Position numbers and translations under genes: made by a program. The notes beneath the pieces were generated by a model. The model was not told the DNA's origin, did no database searches, and worked only from the letters and a program-made list of their open reading frames with translations. Shown here piece by piece: positions 16,952-28,508 of a stretch of DNA of 64,000 nucleotides. Origin of the DNA: Streptomonospora salina (GTDB lineage Bacteria > Actinomycetota > Actinomycetes > Streptosporangiales > Streptosporangiaceae); contig NZ_JACHLY010000001.1 of the NCBI RefSeq assembly GCF_014204715.1, forward strand, positions 682,001-746,000, given 5' to 3'. Positions within the stretch are counted from its first letter, which is position 1. Every line of letters begins with the position of its first letter.

Positions 16952-18358
16952 TCAGCCGGCTCCGCGCAGGAAGCGGTCCAGCACCCGCACTCCGAAGTGC
17001 AGCCCGTCCACGGGGACACGCTCGTCGACGCCGTGGAACAGGGCGCCGTGGTCGAGCCCGGGCGGCAGGTACAGCGGCGCGAACCCGTAGCCGCGGATCC
17101 CCAGTTCGGCGAACTGCTTGGCGTCGGTGCCGCCGGTCAGGCACACGGGCACCGCGTGCGCGCCGGGGTCGAACTCCCGCAGCGCATCGCGCATCGCGTC
17201 GAACAGGGGCGCGTCCACCGGCGACTGCAGCGGCCGTGAGCGGTGCCGGTACTCCCACTGGACGCGGTCGCCGGTGAGCGCGTCCAGCGTGGCGGCGAAC
17301 TCCTCCTCGGTTCCCGGCAGTACGCGGCCGTCGATCCCGGCCTCGGCCCGGTCCGGGACCACGTTGACCTTGTAGCCGGCCTCCAGCACGGTGGGCGCGC
17401 TGCTGCAGCGGACGGTGGGGCGGACGAGCTCGGCGGCGTCCCCCAGGCTGTCGATCAGCGCGTCGGTGTCGCGCGCGGGATCGAAGCCGGGGTCGGCGGT
17501 GGAGGCGCCGGCGCCGACTGCGGCGGCGACGCCGTCGAGAGCGGTGCGGGTGACGGGGGTGAGCCGCACCGGCCATTCGTGGGCGCCGATGCGTGCGGCC
17601 GCCGCGGCCAGCGCGCTGACGGCGTTGTCGCGGTTGGTCTTGGATCCGTGCCCGGCCGTGCCCTCGGCCCGCAGCCGCAGCCAGGCGGTGCCCCGTTCGC
17701 CCGCGCCGACGGGGTACAGCCGAACCGGGCCGCCGTCGGCCGCGGTGGCGTGCACGGTGTGGCCGCCGGATTCGCCGACGGCCTCGGTGCAGCCCTCGAA
17801 CAGACCGGGGTGCTCGCGGGCCAGCCACTCGGCGCCGCAGGCCGCGCTGTCCTCCTCGTCGGCGGTGAAGGCGAGCACGATGTCGCGGCGGGGCCGCCGT
17901 CCGGTGCGGGCCCAGTGCCGCACCAGCGCCAGCACCATGGCGTCGGTGCCCTTCATGTCGACGGCGCCGCGGCCCCACACGAGGCCGCCGTCGACGTCGC
18001 CGCCGAACGGGGGCCGGCTCCACCGCGCAGGGTCGGCGGGAACCACGTCGAGGTGGCCGTGGACGAGCAGAGCCGGTGCCGACGGGGCCGCGCCCGGGAC
18101 ACGGGCGACGACGTTGGCCCGGCCCGGTGCCGACTCCAGCACCTGGGGCCGCAGGCCGGCCTCGGCCAGGCGCGCGGCGGCGTACTCGGCGGCGGGCCGC
18201 TCCCACCCGTCACCGCCGCCGCGGTTGGTGGTGTCGAGGCGGATCAGCTCGGAGGTGAACCGCACCGCCTCGGCGTCGAGCCGGTCGAGGTCCCCCTCCC
18301 CCGTTCCGGAGTCCGCTGCCGGCCCCGGTGCTGTGCGGGCGTGCTCCACCTCGCGCAT
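16952..18358 (-). CDS. M20-family metallopeptidase (ArgE/DapE/ACY1-like)
   Basis: 468 residues. Zinc ligands of the M20 family are all visible: His in LLVHGHLDVVPAD, Asp in GRGAVDMKG, the catalytic and ligand acid pair in AFTADEEDSAACGAEW, and the late His in LFHGVDERVP. The inserted dimerisation domain includes EGTAGHGSKTNRDNAV, and GGTDAKQFAELGIRGYGF is typical. Members hydrolyse dipeptides, N-acyl amino acids or D-peptides in the cytosol; specificity is not readable. ATG at 18358 follows GGAGGAGGC. Only 64 bases separate it from the S9 peptidase gene, so they are probably co-transcribed. Confidence 0.9.
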   Translation of the reverse strand: MREVEHARTAPGPAADSGTGEGDLDRLDAEAVRFTSELIRLDTTNRGGGDGWERPAAEYAAARLAEAGLRPQVLESAPGRANVVARVPGAAPSAPALLVHGHLDVVPADPARWSRPPFGGDVDGGLVWGRGAVDMKGTDAMVLALVRHWARTGRRPRRDIVLAFTADEEDSAACGAEWLAREHPGLFEGCTEAVGESGGHTVHATAADGGPVRLYPVGAGERGTAWLRLRAEGTAGHGSKTNRDNAVSALAAAAARIGAHEWPVRLTPVTRTALDGVAAAVGAGASTADPGFDPARDTDALIDSLGDAAELVRPTVRCSSAPTVLEAGYKVNVVPDRAEAGIDGRVLPGTEEEFAATLDALTGDRVQWEYRHRSRPLQSPVDAPLFDAMRDALREFDPGAHAVPVCLTGGTDAKQFAELGIRGYGFAPLYLPPGLDHGALFHGVDERVPVDGLHFGVRVLDRFLRGAG

Positions 18359-18418
18359 GCCTCCTCCGTACCCCGCCGGCCTTCGGGGCCGGCCCTCGGT
18401 GCCGTCGGTCCCGCCCGC

Positions 18419-18949
18419 TCAGCCGTAATCGGATTCGACCGCGTCGGAGACGAGCGTGGTCACGGCCTTGAAGCAGCGGATCATGCCGAATGCGATCGTA
18501 GCGGTGTAGCGGACACGCCGGGGCGCGACGAGCTCGACGCCGGGTACCAGCGCGGCGGCGCCGGCCAAGTGGGCGGCGTCGACGTCGACCTCCGCCGTGA
18601 ACGGGCCGGTGCGCTCGGGCTCGGTGGCCCCGGCCTCGGCCGCGGCGGCCCGGGCGGCCTCGGCGATGTCGCCGTAGGTGGCGGCTCCCGGCGGACGGCG
18701 CTCGGCGGCATAGCGCGAGACGTGGCGCTTGACCGCGACGGTGCGGGCGTCGGGAGCGTAGGCGGCGGCGTCGGCGCAGGCCCGGTCGTCGCCGGTGACC
18801 AGCAGCACGGGCACCCCGTACTCGGCGGCGTTGACGTCGGAGGTGAACATGGCCCGGCAGCGCTGCCACTGCTCGGTGCCCGGTGTGACGTCTGCGGGCC
18901 CGGTGGCCCCGGTGGCGCCCTCCATGTCTGCCGATACCAGGATCCGCAC
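18419..18949 (-). pseudogene. M55 D-aminopeptidase (DppA-like) with a large internal deletion
   Basis: 176 residues from the GTG at 18949 (GAGGGG ribosome site). The N-terminus matches DppA, including metal ligands Asp8 and Glu10 (VSADMEGATG), and the C-terminal half matches again from EYGVPVLLVTGDDRA, but the two parts are joined at about residue 42. In normal DppA (about 270 residues) roughly 100 residues lie between these blocks and carry the other zinc ligands (two His and a Glu) and the active-site region. The frame is open, so a protein may still be made, but D-aminopeptidase activity is very unlikely. Position within a peptidase gene block supports descent from a working D-peptide operon. 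A GTG at 19039 would add a low-complexity tail and is less likely. Confidence 0.8.
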
Positions 18950-19039
18950 CGGCGTCCGCCCCTCGCCTGTCGCCGCCTGCCGTGCCGTCGCTTCCGCGGT
19001 CGCCCGCGGCGCCCCCGCCCCGGGCCCGGGGCCGTGCAC

Positions 19040-19891
19040 TTAGGGCCGGGTGAGGATCTCGACGCCGTCGTCGGTGATGACCAGGGAGTGCTCGAACTGG
19101 GCGGTGCGCTTGCGGTCGGCGGTCACGGCCGTCCAGCCGTCGTCCCAGACGTCGTAGTCGACGGTGCCCAGCGTGATCATCGGCTCGATGGTGAACGTCA
19201 TGCCGGGCTGCATGACCGTGGTGGCGCGCGGGTCGTCGTAGTGCGGCACCACCAGGCCGGAGTGGAACTCGGGGCCGACGCCGTGGCCGGTGAAGTCGCG
19301 GACCACGCCGTAACCGAAGCGCTTGGCGTAGGACTCGATGACCCGGCCGACGGCGCTGAGCTGGCGGCCGGGGCGGCAGGCCTTGATGGCGCGCATGGTG
19401 GCCTCGTGGGTGCGCTCGACGAGCAGGCGGGACTCCTCGTCGACGTCGCCGGCCGCGAAGGTGGCGTTGGTGTCGCCGTGCACGCCGTGGATGTAGGCGG
19501 TGATGTCGATGTTGACGATGTCGCCGTCGGCGACGACGGTGTCGTCGGGGATCCCGTGGCAGATGACTTCGTTGAGCGAGGAGCACAGCGACTTGGGGTA
19601 GCCCTTGTAGCCCAGCGTGCTGGGGTAGGCGCCGTGGTCGCAGAGGAATTCGTGGCCGACGCGGTCGAGTTCGTCGGTAGTCACGCCCGGAACCACGTGC
19701 TCGCCCACTTCGCGCAGCGCCTGGGCCGCGATGCGCCCGGCTTCGCGCATGGCCTCGACGGTCTCCGGCGTCTGCACGTCGCCGAGCACGCCCTCGGCGG
19801 GGCGCTTCTTACCGACGTACTCCGGACGCACGATGGCGGAGGGGACCGAACGGGGCGGCGAGATGCGCCCGGGAACCAGCGGAGTAGTCAT
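19040..19891 (-). CDS. map: Methionine aminopeptidase, type I
   Basis: 283 residues. Removes the initiator methionine from nascent proteins. Metal ligands are in place: Asp in [19 protein letters not shown] (two Asp), His in [13 protein letters not shown], Glu in [10 protein letters not shown] and Glu in [10 protein letters not shown]; the conserved His is in EVICHGIPD. An N-terminal extension of about 40 residues ([20 protein letters not shown]) is usual for one actinobacterial Map type and resembles an SH3-binding linker. The ATG at 19891 follows the -10 box TAGAAT by eight bases, with GGAAGA overlapping, so the transcript is leaderless or nearly so. It heads the peptidase gene block but is probably a housekeeping gene. 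Confidence 0.96.
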   Translation of the reverse strand: MTTPLVPGRISPPRSVPSAIVRPEYVGKKRPAEGVLGDVQTPETVEAMREAGRIAAQALREVGEHVVPGVTTDELDRVGHEFLCDHGAYPSTLGYKGYPKSLCSSLNEVICHGIPDDTVVADGDIVNIDITAYIHGVHGDTNATFAAGDVDEESRLLVERTHEATMRAIKACRPGRQLSAVGRVIESYAKRFGYGVVRDFTGHGVGPEFHSGLVVPHYDDPRATTVMQPGMTFTIEPMITLGTVDYDVWDDGWTAVTADRKRTAQFEHSLVITDDGVEILTRP

Positions 19892-19899
19892 GTCTTCCG

Positions 19900-19955
19900 A
19901 TTCTAGTGCCGCGCGGGGCGCGGCGCCGCCGGCGGCGGCGGCGCCGCGCCCCGCG
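19900..19955. promoter_or_regulatory. map -10 box and perfect 19-bp inverted repeat over the -35 region
   Basis: On the minus strand TAGAAT (19905-19900) is the likely map -10. Directly upstream, 19912-19930 and 19937-19955 form a perfect 19-bp GC stem with a 6-base loop, which covers the place of the -35 box. The position between divergent genes makes a simple terminator unlikely; it may influence promoter function. Confidence 0.5.
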
Positions 19956-20069
19956 ACGTTTCGGCAACGGAACACGGGGACTCGCGCCGATCCGCGTCGG
20001 GACGGCGGCACGCGGGTAAGAGGCGGGGAGCAGGCAACCGAAAGCCGGACGAATCAGCAGGAGCCGACC

Positions 20070-20267
20070 ATGAGCGACCGGGACCAGGCCACCCCGGACG
20101 AGGACCACCAGTGGTGGTATTGCCTCCGACACAGCAGGCCTGAGCAGGGCCCCGGGTGCCCGGGCAAGTACCGGCTCGGCCCCTACCCCGACGAGGCCAC
20201 GGCCGCCGCCGCGCTGAACATCGTCGCCGAGCGCAACGAGGCGTGGGACGACCGCGAAGGCGAGTGA
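20070..20267 (+). CDS. Small conserved actinobacterial protein, unknown function
   Basis: 65 residues, acidic, with a WWYCLRHSRPEQGPGCPG segment followed by YRLGPYPDEATAAAALNIVA and a final NEAWDDRE. The pattern of an aromatic-Cys stretch followed by a GPYP..E.A..AL helix is one I know from small conserved proteins of actinobacteria, where it looks like half of a SPOR-type fold; no function is established. Three residues (two Cys, one His) could bind metal. ATG at 20070 has the ribosome site CAGGAG. Divergent from map. Confidence 0.7.
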   Translation: MSDRDQATPDEDHQWWYCLRHSRPEQGPGCPGKYRLGPYPDEATAAAALNIVAERNEAWDDREGE

Positions 20268-20366
20268 ATCCCCGAGTTCCGGGCGGCCGCGTGCGAGCGG
20301 TCTCCGCTGTGCCGCAGAGACCGGGCGCCGCGGCCGCTTCGCTCCGCCGTAGCCGGCGGCCGGCCC

Positions 20367-20963
20367 TCAGTCGACGATCCGGGGGCCGCTGACCACGTCG
20401 AGGAACCGCGAGAGCCGCTCGCGCAGCCCCGGCTTGCGATCGGCGCCCGCACCCGGCTGCCCGGCGGCGGTGCTGACCAGATGCTGCAGCCCTTCGAACG
20501 TCAGCGGCTCGCGTTCGGGGCGCAGGCTGATCGCTTCGTGGGCCAGTGATGAAAGCTCGCGGTCGCCCTGGTCCAGCGAGAGGATCGTCGCGCCGGTGCG
20601 GCGGGCGTCGTCGATGCGCTCCAGCAGCGGCACCGGCGCCTCCTCCTCGGAGTTCACCACGAACAGCGTCTGCCCGCGCCGCGCCTCCGCCAACCGGTCC
20701 AGACCGATGCGCAGGTGGTCCGGGGCGTCCGGCGGCGGCTGCCAGCGCACCAGGCTGGGCGACAGCTGCGGCAGGCCGCTGTAGCGGGCTTCGTCGTCGA
20801 GGTGGGCGGCCAGGTGCCAGGGCTCGTCGTCCGGAGCGCCGATGAGCATGAGGCCGCCGGGGTCGCGGGTGCGGCGGAGCGCTTTGGCGAAGTCCTCGGT
20901 GCGGTCCAGCCACGGAGTCGTGGCCAGCAGCTCGCGCAGGAGCGCTACGTGTTGGGCGTCCAC
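20367..20963 (-). CDS. Conserved hypothetical protein
   Basis: 198 residues from GTG 20963 (ATG 20981 is an alternative). Sequence such as LLRELLATTPWLDRTEDFAKALRRT, GLMLIGAPDDEPWHLAAHLDDEA, LVRWQPPPDAPDHLRIGLD and TLFVVNSEEEAPVPLLERID suggests a small alpha/beta domain, and TGATILSLDQGDRELSSLAHEA resembles a sugar-isomerase-like (SIS) or Rossmann tail, but no catalytic motif is recognisable. I have seen similar proteins only in actinobacteria and cannot assign a function. The next gene upstream is a broken ABC ATPase whose frame runs into this one, so the start needs care. Confidence 0.6.
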   Translation of the reverse strand: MDAQHVALLRELLATTPWLDRTEDFAKALRRTRDPGGLMLIGAPDDEPWHLAAHLDDEARYSGLPQLSPSLVRWQPPPDAPDHLRIGLDRLAEARRGQTLFVVNSEEEAPVPLLERIDDARRTGATILSLDQGDRELSSLAHEAISLRPEREPLTFEGLQHLVSTAAGQPGAGADRKPGLRERLSRFLDVVSGPRIVD

Positions 20964-21063
20964 GCTCCCATGGTGCCTCATCGCGGGGCGGCACGCGGGG
21001 ATTCCCCGCAGACGCCGGACGTTCCCCGGCCTCGGCCGCGGGCCGCCGGAGGACCGGCGCGGA

Positions 21064-21501
21064 TCACTCCGCCGGTTCGGGGCTGCGGCGTGCGCCCAGT
21101 GGCAGGCGACCCCGGCGGAGGAGGCGGATCCGCCGAGCATGCCCGGGTCCTCGGTCCGGCAGCGCTCGGCGACCCCCGCCGCATGCGCGGCGCCGGAGGT
21201 GGAAGCGGCACCCGGCGGGAATGTGCGCGGGGTCGGGCGGCTCGCCCGCCAGGACCTGCTCCTCGCCGGCGGCCGACTCGGGCAGCACCGACAGCAGCGC
21301 GCGGGGGTAGGGGTGGCGGGGCGCGGCGAGCACCTCCTCGACGGTGCCGGTCTCCACCACGCGCCCCAGATACATCACGGCGGCGCGGTCGGCGATGTTC
21401 CACGCCGGCCCGAGGTCGTGGGTCACCACCAGCGCCGCCAGACCGCAGTCGTCGCGCAGCCGCAGAAGCGGCTGCAGGATCTCCCCGCGCACCGAGGCGT
21501 C
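21064..21501 (-). pseudogene. Remnant of an Opp/Dpp-type ABC transporter ATPase
   Basis: Only the C-terminal part of an oligopeptide/dipeptide ABC ATPase remains. It begins in the block that follows Walker B (DASVRGEILQPLLRLRDD), keeps the switch His (ALVVTHDLGPAWNIADR), VMYLGRVVETGTVEEVLAAP, HPYPRALLSVLPES and the oligopeptide-specific tail beginning IPAGCRFH. Walker A, the Q-loop and signature motif are missing. The tail is then frameshifted near 21195-21205: AERCRTEDPGM and GVACHWAH, expected after CRFH, are in a different frame. No intact start is found. The Opp/Dpp type is meaningful because DppA-like and LD-carboxypeptidase genes follow in the same direction. Confidence 0.8.
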
Positions 21502-21623
21502 CTTGCCGACCGCCGCCGCACCCGGTGCGCAGCCGGCCCCGATCGCGGGTGCCGGACCGGCGCGGGTCCGGTTCCCGTCGCTCCGAAACCCCCCGCGGAT
21601 TCGCCTGGAAAACCGCCGACCGT

Positions 21624-21629
21624 TACTGT
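21624..21629 (+). promoter_or_regulatory. -10 box of a leaderless promoter (DUF457 gene)
   Basis: TACTGT ends eight bases before the ATG at 21638, with no ribosome site in between. Confidence 0.45.
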
Positions 21630-21637
21630 TTTCGCTC

Positions 21638-22351
21638 ATGATGGGGCACGCGCACGCACTCAGCGGCATAGTCGGATGGATGGCCGTCGTTCCTTTCCTG
21701 GACGGCCAGGAGTTCCTCGGGGTCCGGTTCGACCTGGGGCCCGGCGAGATCGTCGCCGGCTCGCTGGTCTGCGCGGGAGCGGCACTGATCCCCGATCTCG
21801 ACGCCAAGAGCTCCACCATCACCAACACCTACGGGTTCGTCACCCGCTGGCTGAGCGCCCTGTTCAACTGGATGTTCGACGGTCACCGCAACGGCACCCA
21901 CTCGCTGCTGTTCGCCGCTCTGATCGGCGGCCTGACCCAGGCGCTGGCGATGTGGTCGCCGATGGCGGTGCAGATCTTCGTGTTCCTGCTGCTGGGCATC
22001 GGCTTCAACGGCCTGGGTCTGGGCAGCGACAAGAACAGCGTCGCCGCCTCGGTCATCAACGCGATGGCCACCGGCGCCGTGACCCTCGCGCTGTTCACCG
22101 CGGGCGTCGACTACAGCTGGATCGGTCTGGCGGTGGCGTTCGGGTGCCTGCTGCACTTCGGCGGCGACATGGCCACCGAGCTGGGCGTGCCGCTGATGTG
22201 GCCGATCTCCAAGTACCGCGTCGGCCAGAACATCGGTTTCACCACCGACGGCAAGGTCGAGCGCAATCTCGTGACCCCGGCCATGGCGATCTCCGTCGTG
22301 CTGCTGTCGCTGTACCTGTTCCCGTGGCCGGAACTGCTGCCCGAGGTTTGA
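21638..22351 (+). CDS. Membrane-bound metal-dependent hydrolase family (YdjM/DUF457-like)
   Basis: 237 residues with five or six predicted transmembrane helices. The family pattern is visible: MGHAHALSG at the N-terminus, GALIPDLDAKSSTIT-like DLD motif (ALIPDLDAKS), and DGHRNGTHSLLFAALIGG with His residues near a membrane edge, plus LHFGGDMATELGVPLMWP. These motifs suggest a metal-binding membrane hydrolase, possibly acting on lipids, but no member I know has a firmly established reaction. Two ATG codons in tandem (21638 and 21641) are possible starts; the -10 box upstream favours a leaderless message. Confidence 0.85.
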   Translation: MMGHAHALSGIVGWMAVVPFLDGQEFLGVRFDLGPGEIVAGSLVCAGAALIPDLDAKSSTITNTYGFVTRWLSALFNWMFDGHRNGTHSLLFAALIGGLTQALAMWSPMAVQIFVFLLLGIGFNGLGLGSDKNSVAASVINAMATGAVTLALFTAGVDYSWIGLAVAFGCLLHFGGDMATELGVPLMWPISKYRVGQNIGFTTDGKVERNLVTPAMAISVVLLSLYLFPWPELLPEV

Positions 22352-22399
22352 GCGGGGCGGGCGCGGCCGCGCCGCCCGGACCGCCGCAGGAGCCGCGGC

Positions 22400-22405
22400 T
22401 AGAGT
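22400..22405 (+). promoter_or_regulatory. -10 box of a leaderless promoter (O-methyltransferase gene)
   Basis: TAGAGT ends seven bases before the GTG at 22413. It overlaps the upstream GTG at 22404, which argues against that codon as the start. Confidence 0.5.
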
Positions 22406-22412
22406 GGCGCGT

Positions 22413-23075
22413 GTGACACGCACTTCGGAATCTGTGACCCCGCAACTGCACGACTACCTCGTCGCCCACAGCGCCCCGGTCGATCCGGTGCTGGCCGACC
22501 TCGCCGAGGAGACCGCCCGGCGCTACCCCGACCAGACGACCATGCAGATCGGGGCGGAACAGGGCACGTTCATGACGCTGCTCGCCCGCATCGGCGGCGC
22601 CCGCGACGTCGTCGAGGTCGGCACGTTCACCGGGTACTCCGCCATCTGCATGGCGCGCGGCATCCCCGCCGACGGCAGCCTGCTGGCCCTGGACGTCAGC
22701 GAGGAGTGGACCGCCCTCGCCCGGCGCTACTGGCAGCGCGCCGGCGTCGCGGACAAGATCGAGCTGCGCCTGGCTCCGGCGCTGGAGACGCTGCGCGCCC
22801 TGCCCGGCGACCGCCGCTTCGACCTCGCCTTCATCGACGCCGACAAGGAGGGGTACATCGGCTACTGGGAGGAGCTGGTGCCGCGGATGCGCCCCGGCGG
22901 GGTGCTGCTGGTGGACAACACCCTCTCCCACGGGCGTGTGATCGACCCGGCCGAGACGTCGGCGCCGGTGCAGGGAATCCGTGATTTCAACGACCACGCC
23001 CTGGCCGACGAACGCGTCGAACCGGTGCTGCTGCCCGTGGGCGACGGGCTCACCATGGCGCGCGTACGGGGCTGA
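22413..23075 (+). CDS. SAM-dependent O-methyltransferase (family 3, COMT-like)
   Basis: 220 residues. The SAM-binding motif is VVEVGTFTGYSAICMARG; LALDVSEEWTALARRYWQRA, FDLAFIDADKEGYIGYWEEL (metal-binding Asp) and GGVLLVDNTLSHGRV (Asp-Asn metal ligands) are those of Mg-dependent catechol/caffeoyl-CoA type O-methyltransferases. It should methylate a small phenolic or related compound in the cytosol; the mycobacterial relatives are abundant and of unsettled function. I place the start at GTG 22413 because TAGAGT forms a -10 box over the earlier GTG. A 34-bp perfect palindrome after the stop ends transcription. Confidence 0.9.
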   Translation: MTRTSESVTPQLHDYLVAHSAPVDPVLADLAEETARRYPDQTTMQIGAEQGTFMTLLARIGGARDVVEVGTFTGYSAICMARGIPADGSLLALDVSEEWTALARRYWQRAGVADKIELRLAPALETLRALPGDRRFDLAFIDADKEGYIGYWEELVPRMRPGGVLLVDNTLSHGRVIDPAETSAPVQGIRDFNDHALADERVEPVLLPVGDGLTMARVRG

Positions 23076-23104
23076 GCCGCACCGCCCGGGACCGCTGCGG
23101 TTCG

Positions 23105-23138
23105 GGACCGGTCCGGCGGCGCGCCGCCGGACCGGTCC
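23105..23138 (+). terminator. Perfect 34-bp palindrome after the O-methyltransferase
   Basis: Each arm is 17 bp (GGACCGGTCCGGCGGCG and its complement), without a free loop. It lies 30 bases after the stop and upstream of the sbcD promoter. Confidence 0.6.
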
Positions 23139-23180
23139 ACAGGTTCGCACGAGCCGCTGCGCCGCCCACCGCGACTGCAG

Positions 23181-23186
23181 TACCGT
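23181..23186 (+). promoter_or_regulatory. -10 box of leaderless sbcD promoter
   Basis: TACCGT ends eight bases before the ATG at 23195; there is no ribosome site. Confidence 0.45.
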
Positions 23187-23194
23187 GCCGGAAC

Positions 23195-24345
23195 ATGCGC
23201 CTCTTGCACACCTCCGACTGGCATCTGGGACGCTCCTTCCACCGCGAGAACCTCATCGACGCCCAGGCGGCGTTCGTCGACCACCTGGTCGACACCGTCC
23301 GCGCCGAGCGCGTCGACGTCGTCGCGGTCTCCGGCGACCTGTACGACCGCGCCCTGCCCCCGGTCGAAGCCGTGCGGCTGTTCGACGAGGCGCTGCGCCG
23401 CATCCGCGACACCGGCGCGCGGGCCGTGCTGATCAGCGGCAACCACGACTCCATGGTGCGGATGAGCTACGCCACCGACCTCATCGACGCCGCGGGCATC
23501 CACCTGCGCTCGTCGCTGGACGCCGTGGGCGCGCCGGTGCTCATCGGCGACGAGCACGGCCCGGTCGCCTTCTACGGCATCCCCTACCTGGAGCCCGAGA
23601 TCGCCCGGCAGCACTGGGGGCTGGAGCCGCGCGGCCACGCGGCCGTACTCGGCCACGCGATGGACCTGGTGCGCGCCGACCTCGCCGCGCGCCCCGCCGG
23701 CACCCGCTCGGCGGTGCTCTCCCACGCCTTCGTCACCGGCGGCGAAGGCTCCGACAGCGAACGCGACATCTCCGTGGGCGGCGCCTCCCACGTGCCGGCG
23801 TCGGTGTTCGACGGCGTCGACTACGCGGCGCTGGGCCACCTGCACGGCCGCCAGACCATGACCGCGACCGTGCGCTACTCCGGCTCCCCCCTGGCCTACT
23901 CCTTCTCCGAGGAGCACCAGGTCAAGGGGTGCTGGATCCTGGACATCGACGCCTCGGGGGTGGCCGCCGCCGAGTTCGTGCCGGCTCCGGTCCCGCGGCC
24001 GGTGGCCCGCATCCGCGGCCGCATCGACGACCTGCTCACCGGCGAGCGGTGGGAGGCCTACACCGGCCACTGGCTCCAGGTCACCCTCACCGATCCGCTG
24101 CGCCCGGCCTTTCCCATGGACCGCCTGCGCGAGCGGTTCCCGCACACCCTGGCCCTGGACTTCGCCCCCGACGACCGGTCGGACACCGACAGCGCCACCT
24201 GGCGCCGGCGCACCGCCGACCGGTCGGCGTCGGAGCTGGTGCTGGACTTCGTCGACTGGGCCCGGGGCGCACCGCCCACCGGCGGCGAGCGCGACCTGGT
24301 CGCCGCCGCGTTCGAGGACATCCGCATCGGGGAGGCCGAGAACTG

Positions 24346-24346
<1 letters not shown>
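23195..24346 (+). CDS. sbcD: Exonuclease SbcCD, nuclease subunit
   Basis: 383 residues, an Mre11-type calcineurin-like phosphoesterase. All metal motifs are present in order: TSDWHLGRSF, SGDLYDRALPP, LISGNHDSMVR, VLSHAFVTGG and GHLHGRQTM. With SbcC it forms an ATP-dependent nuclease that cuts DNA hairpins and processes blocked double-strand ends. The stop overlaps the sbcC start by one base (TGATG), so the two subunits are translationally coupled. The C-terminal part (about residues 290-383) is the capping and SbcC-binding region. Confidence 0.97.
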
Positions 24347-27354
<3,008 letters not shown>

Positions 27355-27532
27355 CCCGGATCTCGCCGAGAGGCCGTGCGGTCCCGCGGATCGGCGGGAG
27401 CCCCCTTCGGCGACCGCCTACCGCACCGTGGGCGCACATCGCCGAGTGCGCGCCGACTCCTCGCTCCGCGCCGGGACACATGCGCAGAGACGACCGGCAG
27501 CGCCGCGAAGCCGCCGACGAGCGGTCCGCGCA

Positions 27533-28399
27533 TCACAGGATCTCCAGCGGGACGGGGCCGGTCGGGGGCGGGAACGCGCGGTCCAGGGCGGTCAGCTCCT
27601 CCTCGGTGAGCCGGATGCCGGCCGCCTCGGCGTTCCGGCGGGCGTGGTCGGGGTCGGCGGCCTTGGGGACGGCGACGACGTCGCCGTCCCGGATCACCCA
27701 GGCCAGGGCCACCTGGCCGGGCCGGACACCGCGGTTTCGGGCGATGGCGCCCACGGTCGGATCCTCCAGGATCCGGCGGCGGGCCCGGCCGCCCTGGCCC
27801 AGCGGGGAGTAGGCCATCACCGGAAGCCCGGGCGCGGTGTCGCGGCACCACGGGAGCAGGTCGTACTCGATGCCGCGCGAGGCCAGGTGGTACAGGACCT
27901 GGTCGGTGACGCAGGCCTGGCCGGAGGGTACGCGCCACAGCTTCCGCATGGCCGCGGTGTCGAGGTTGGACACGCCCCAGAAGCGGATCTTGCCCTCGTC
28001 GCGCAGCTCCCCCATCACCGCCGCGGTCTCCGACAGCGGAACCGTCCCTTGCCAGTGCAGCAGGTAGAGGTCCACGGTGTCGGTGCCCAACCGGGACAGG
28101 CTCCGCTCACACGCGTCTTTGGCCCCGCGCCGCCCCGCATTGCGGGGGTATACCTTGGTGACGATGACGACCTCGTCGCGGCGGCCGGCGATCGCCTCGC
28201 CGACCACGCGTTCGGCGCCGCCCTCGCCGTACATCTCCGCGGTGTCGATGAGGGCGGCCCCCGCGTCGATCCCCGCCCGCAGCGCCCGCACCTCCGCGGC
28301 CGACCGGTCGGCGCGCTCGCCCATACGCCACGTGCCCTGGCCGATCGCCGGCACCCGGATCGCCGGTCCCAGCGGAACCGTCCTGTCGCCGTGTCCCAT
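27533..28399 (-). CDS. Aldo/keto reductase
   Basis: 288 residues, an NADPH-dependent TIM-barrel oxidoreductase. The catalytic tetrad is present: Asp and Tyr in LIDTAEMYGEGGAE, Lys in IVTKVYPRN, His in LYLLHWQG. The C-terminal cofactor motif VVAVPKAADPDHARRNAEA replaces the more usual IPK..s...R.EN. Related to the YeaE/MocA-like branch of the family; reduces aldehydes or ketones of unknown identity. ATG at 28399. It stands alone, convergent with sbcC and divergent from the P-loop gene. Confidence 0.92.
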   Translation of the reverse strand: MGHGDRTVPLGPAIRVPAIGQGTWRMGERADRSAAEVRALRAGIDAGAALIDTAEMYGEGGAERVVGEAIAGRRDEVVIVTKVYPRNAGRRGAKDACERSLSRLGTDTVDLYLLHWQGTVPLSETAAVMGELRDEGKIRFWGVSNLDTAAMRKLWRVPSGQACVTDQVLYHLASRGIEYDLLPWCRDTAPGLPVMAYSPLGQGGRARRRILEDPTVGAIARNRGVRPGQVALAWVIRDGDVVAVPKAADPDHARRNAEAAGIRLTEEELTALDRAFPPPTGPVPLEIL

Positions 28400-28508
28400 T
28401 CGCCGCTCCCTGCGCTCGATTCCACCGGCCTCCGGTGCGGGGCCGGCGTCCCGCGGGCGACCGCCCGCCCCTTAACCGTCGCTTATCCGAGAGGCGCATA
28501 AACCCCCC

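Noticed and set aside
22352-22399. Terminator hairpin after the DUF457 gene
   Set aside because: GGGCG/GCGCGG pairing has a bulge and no loop, so the support is weak.
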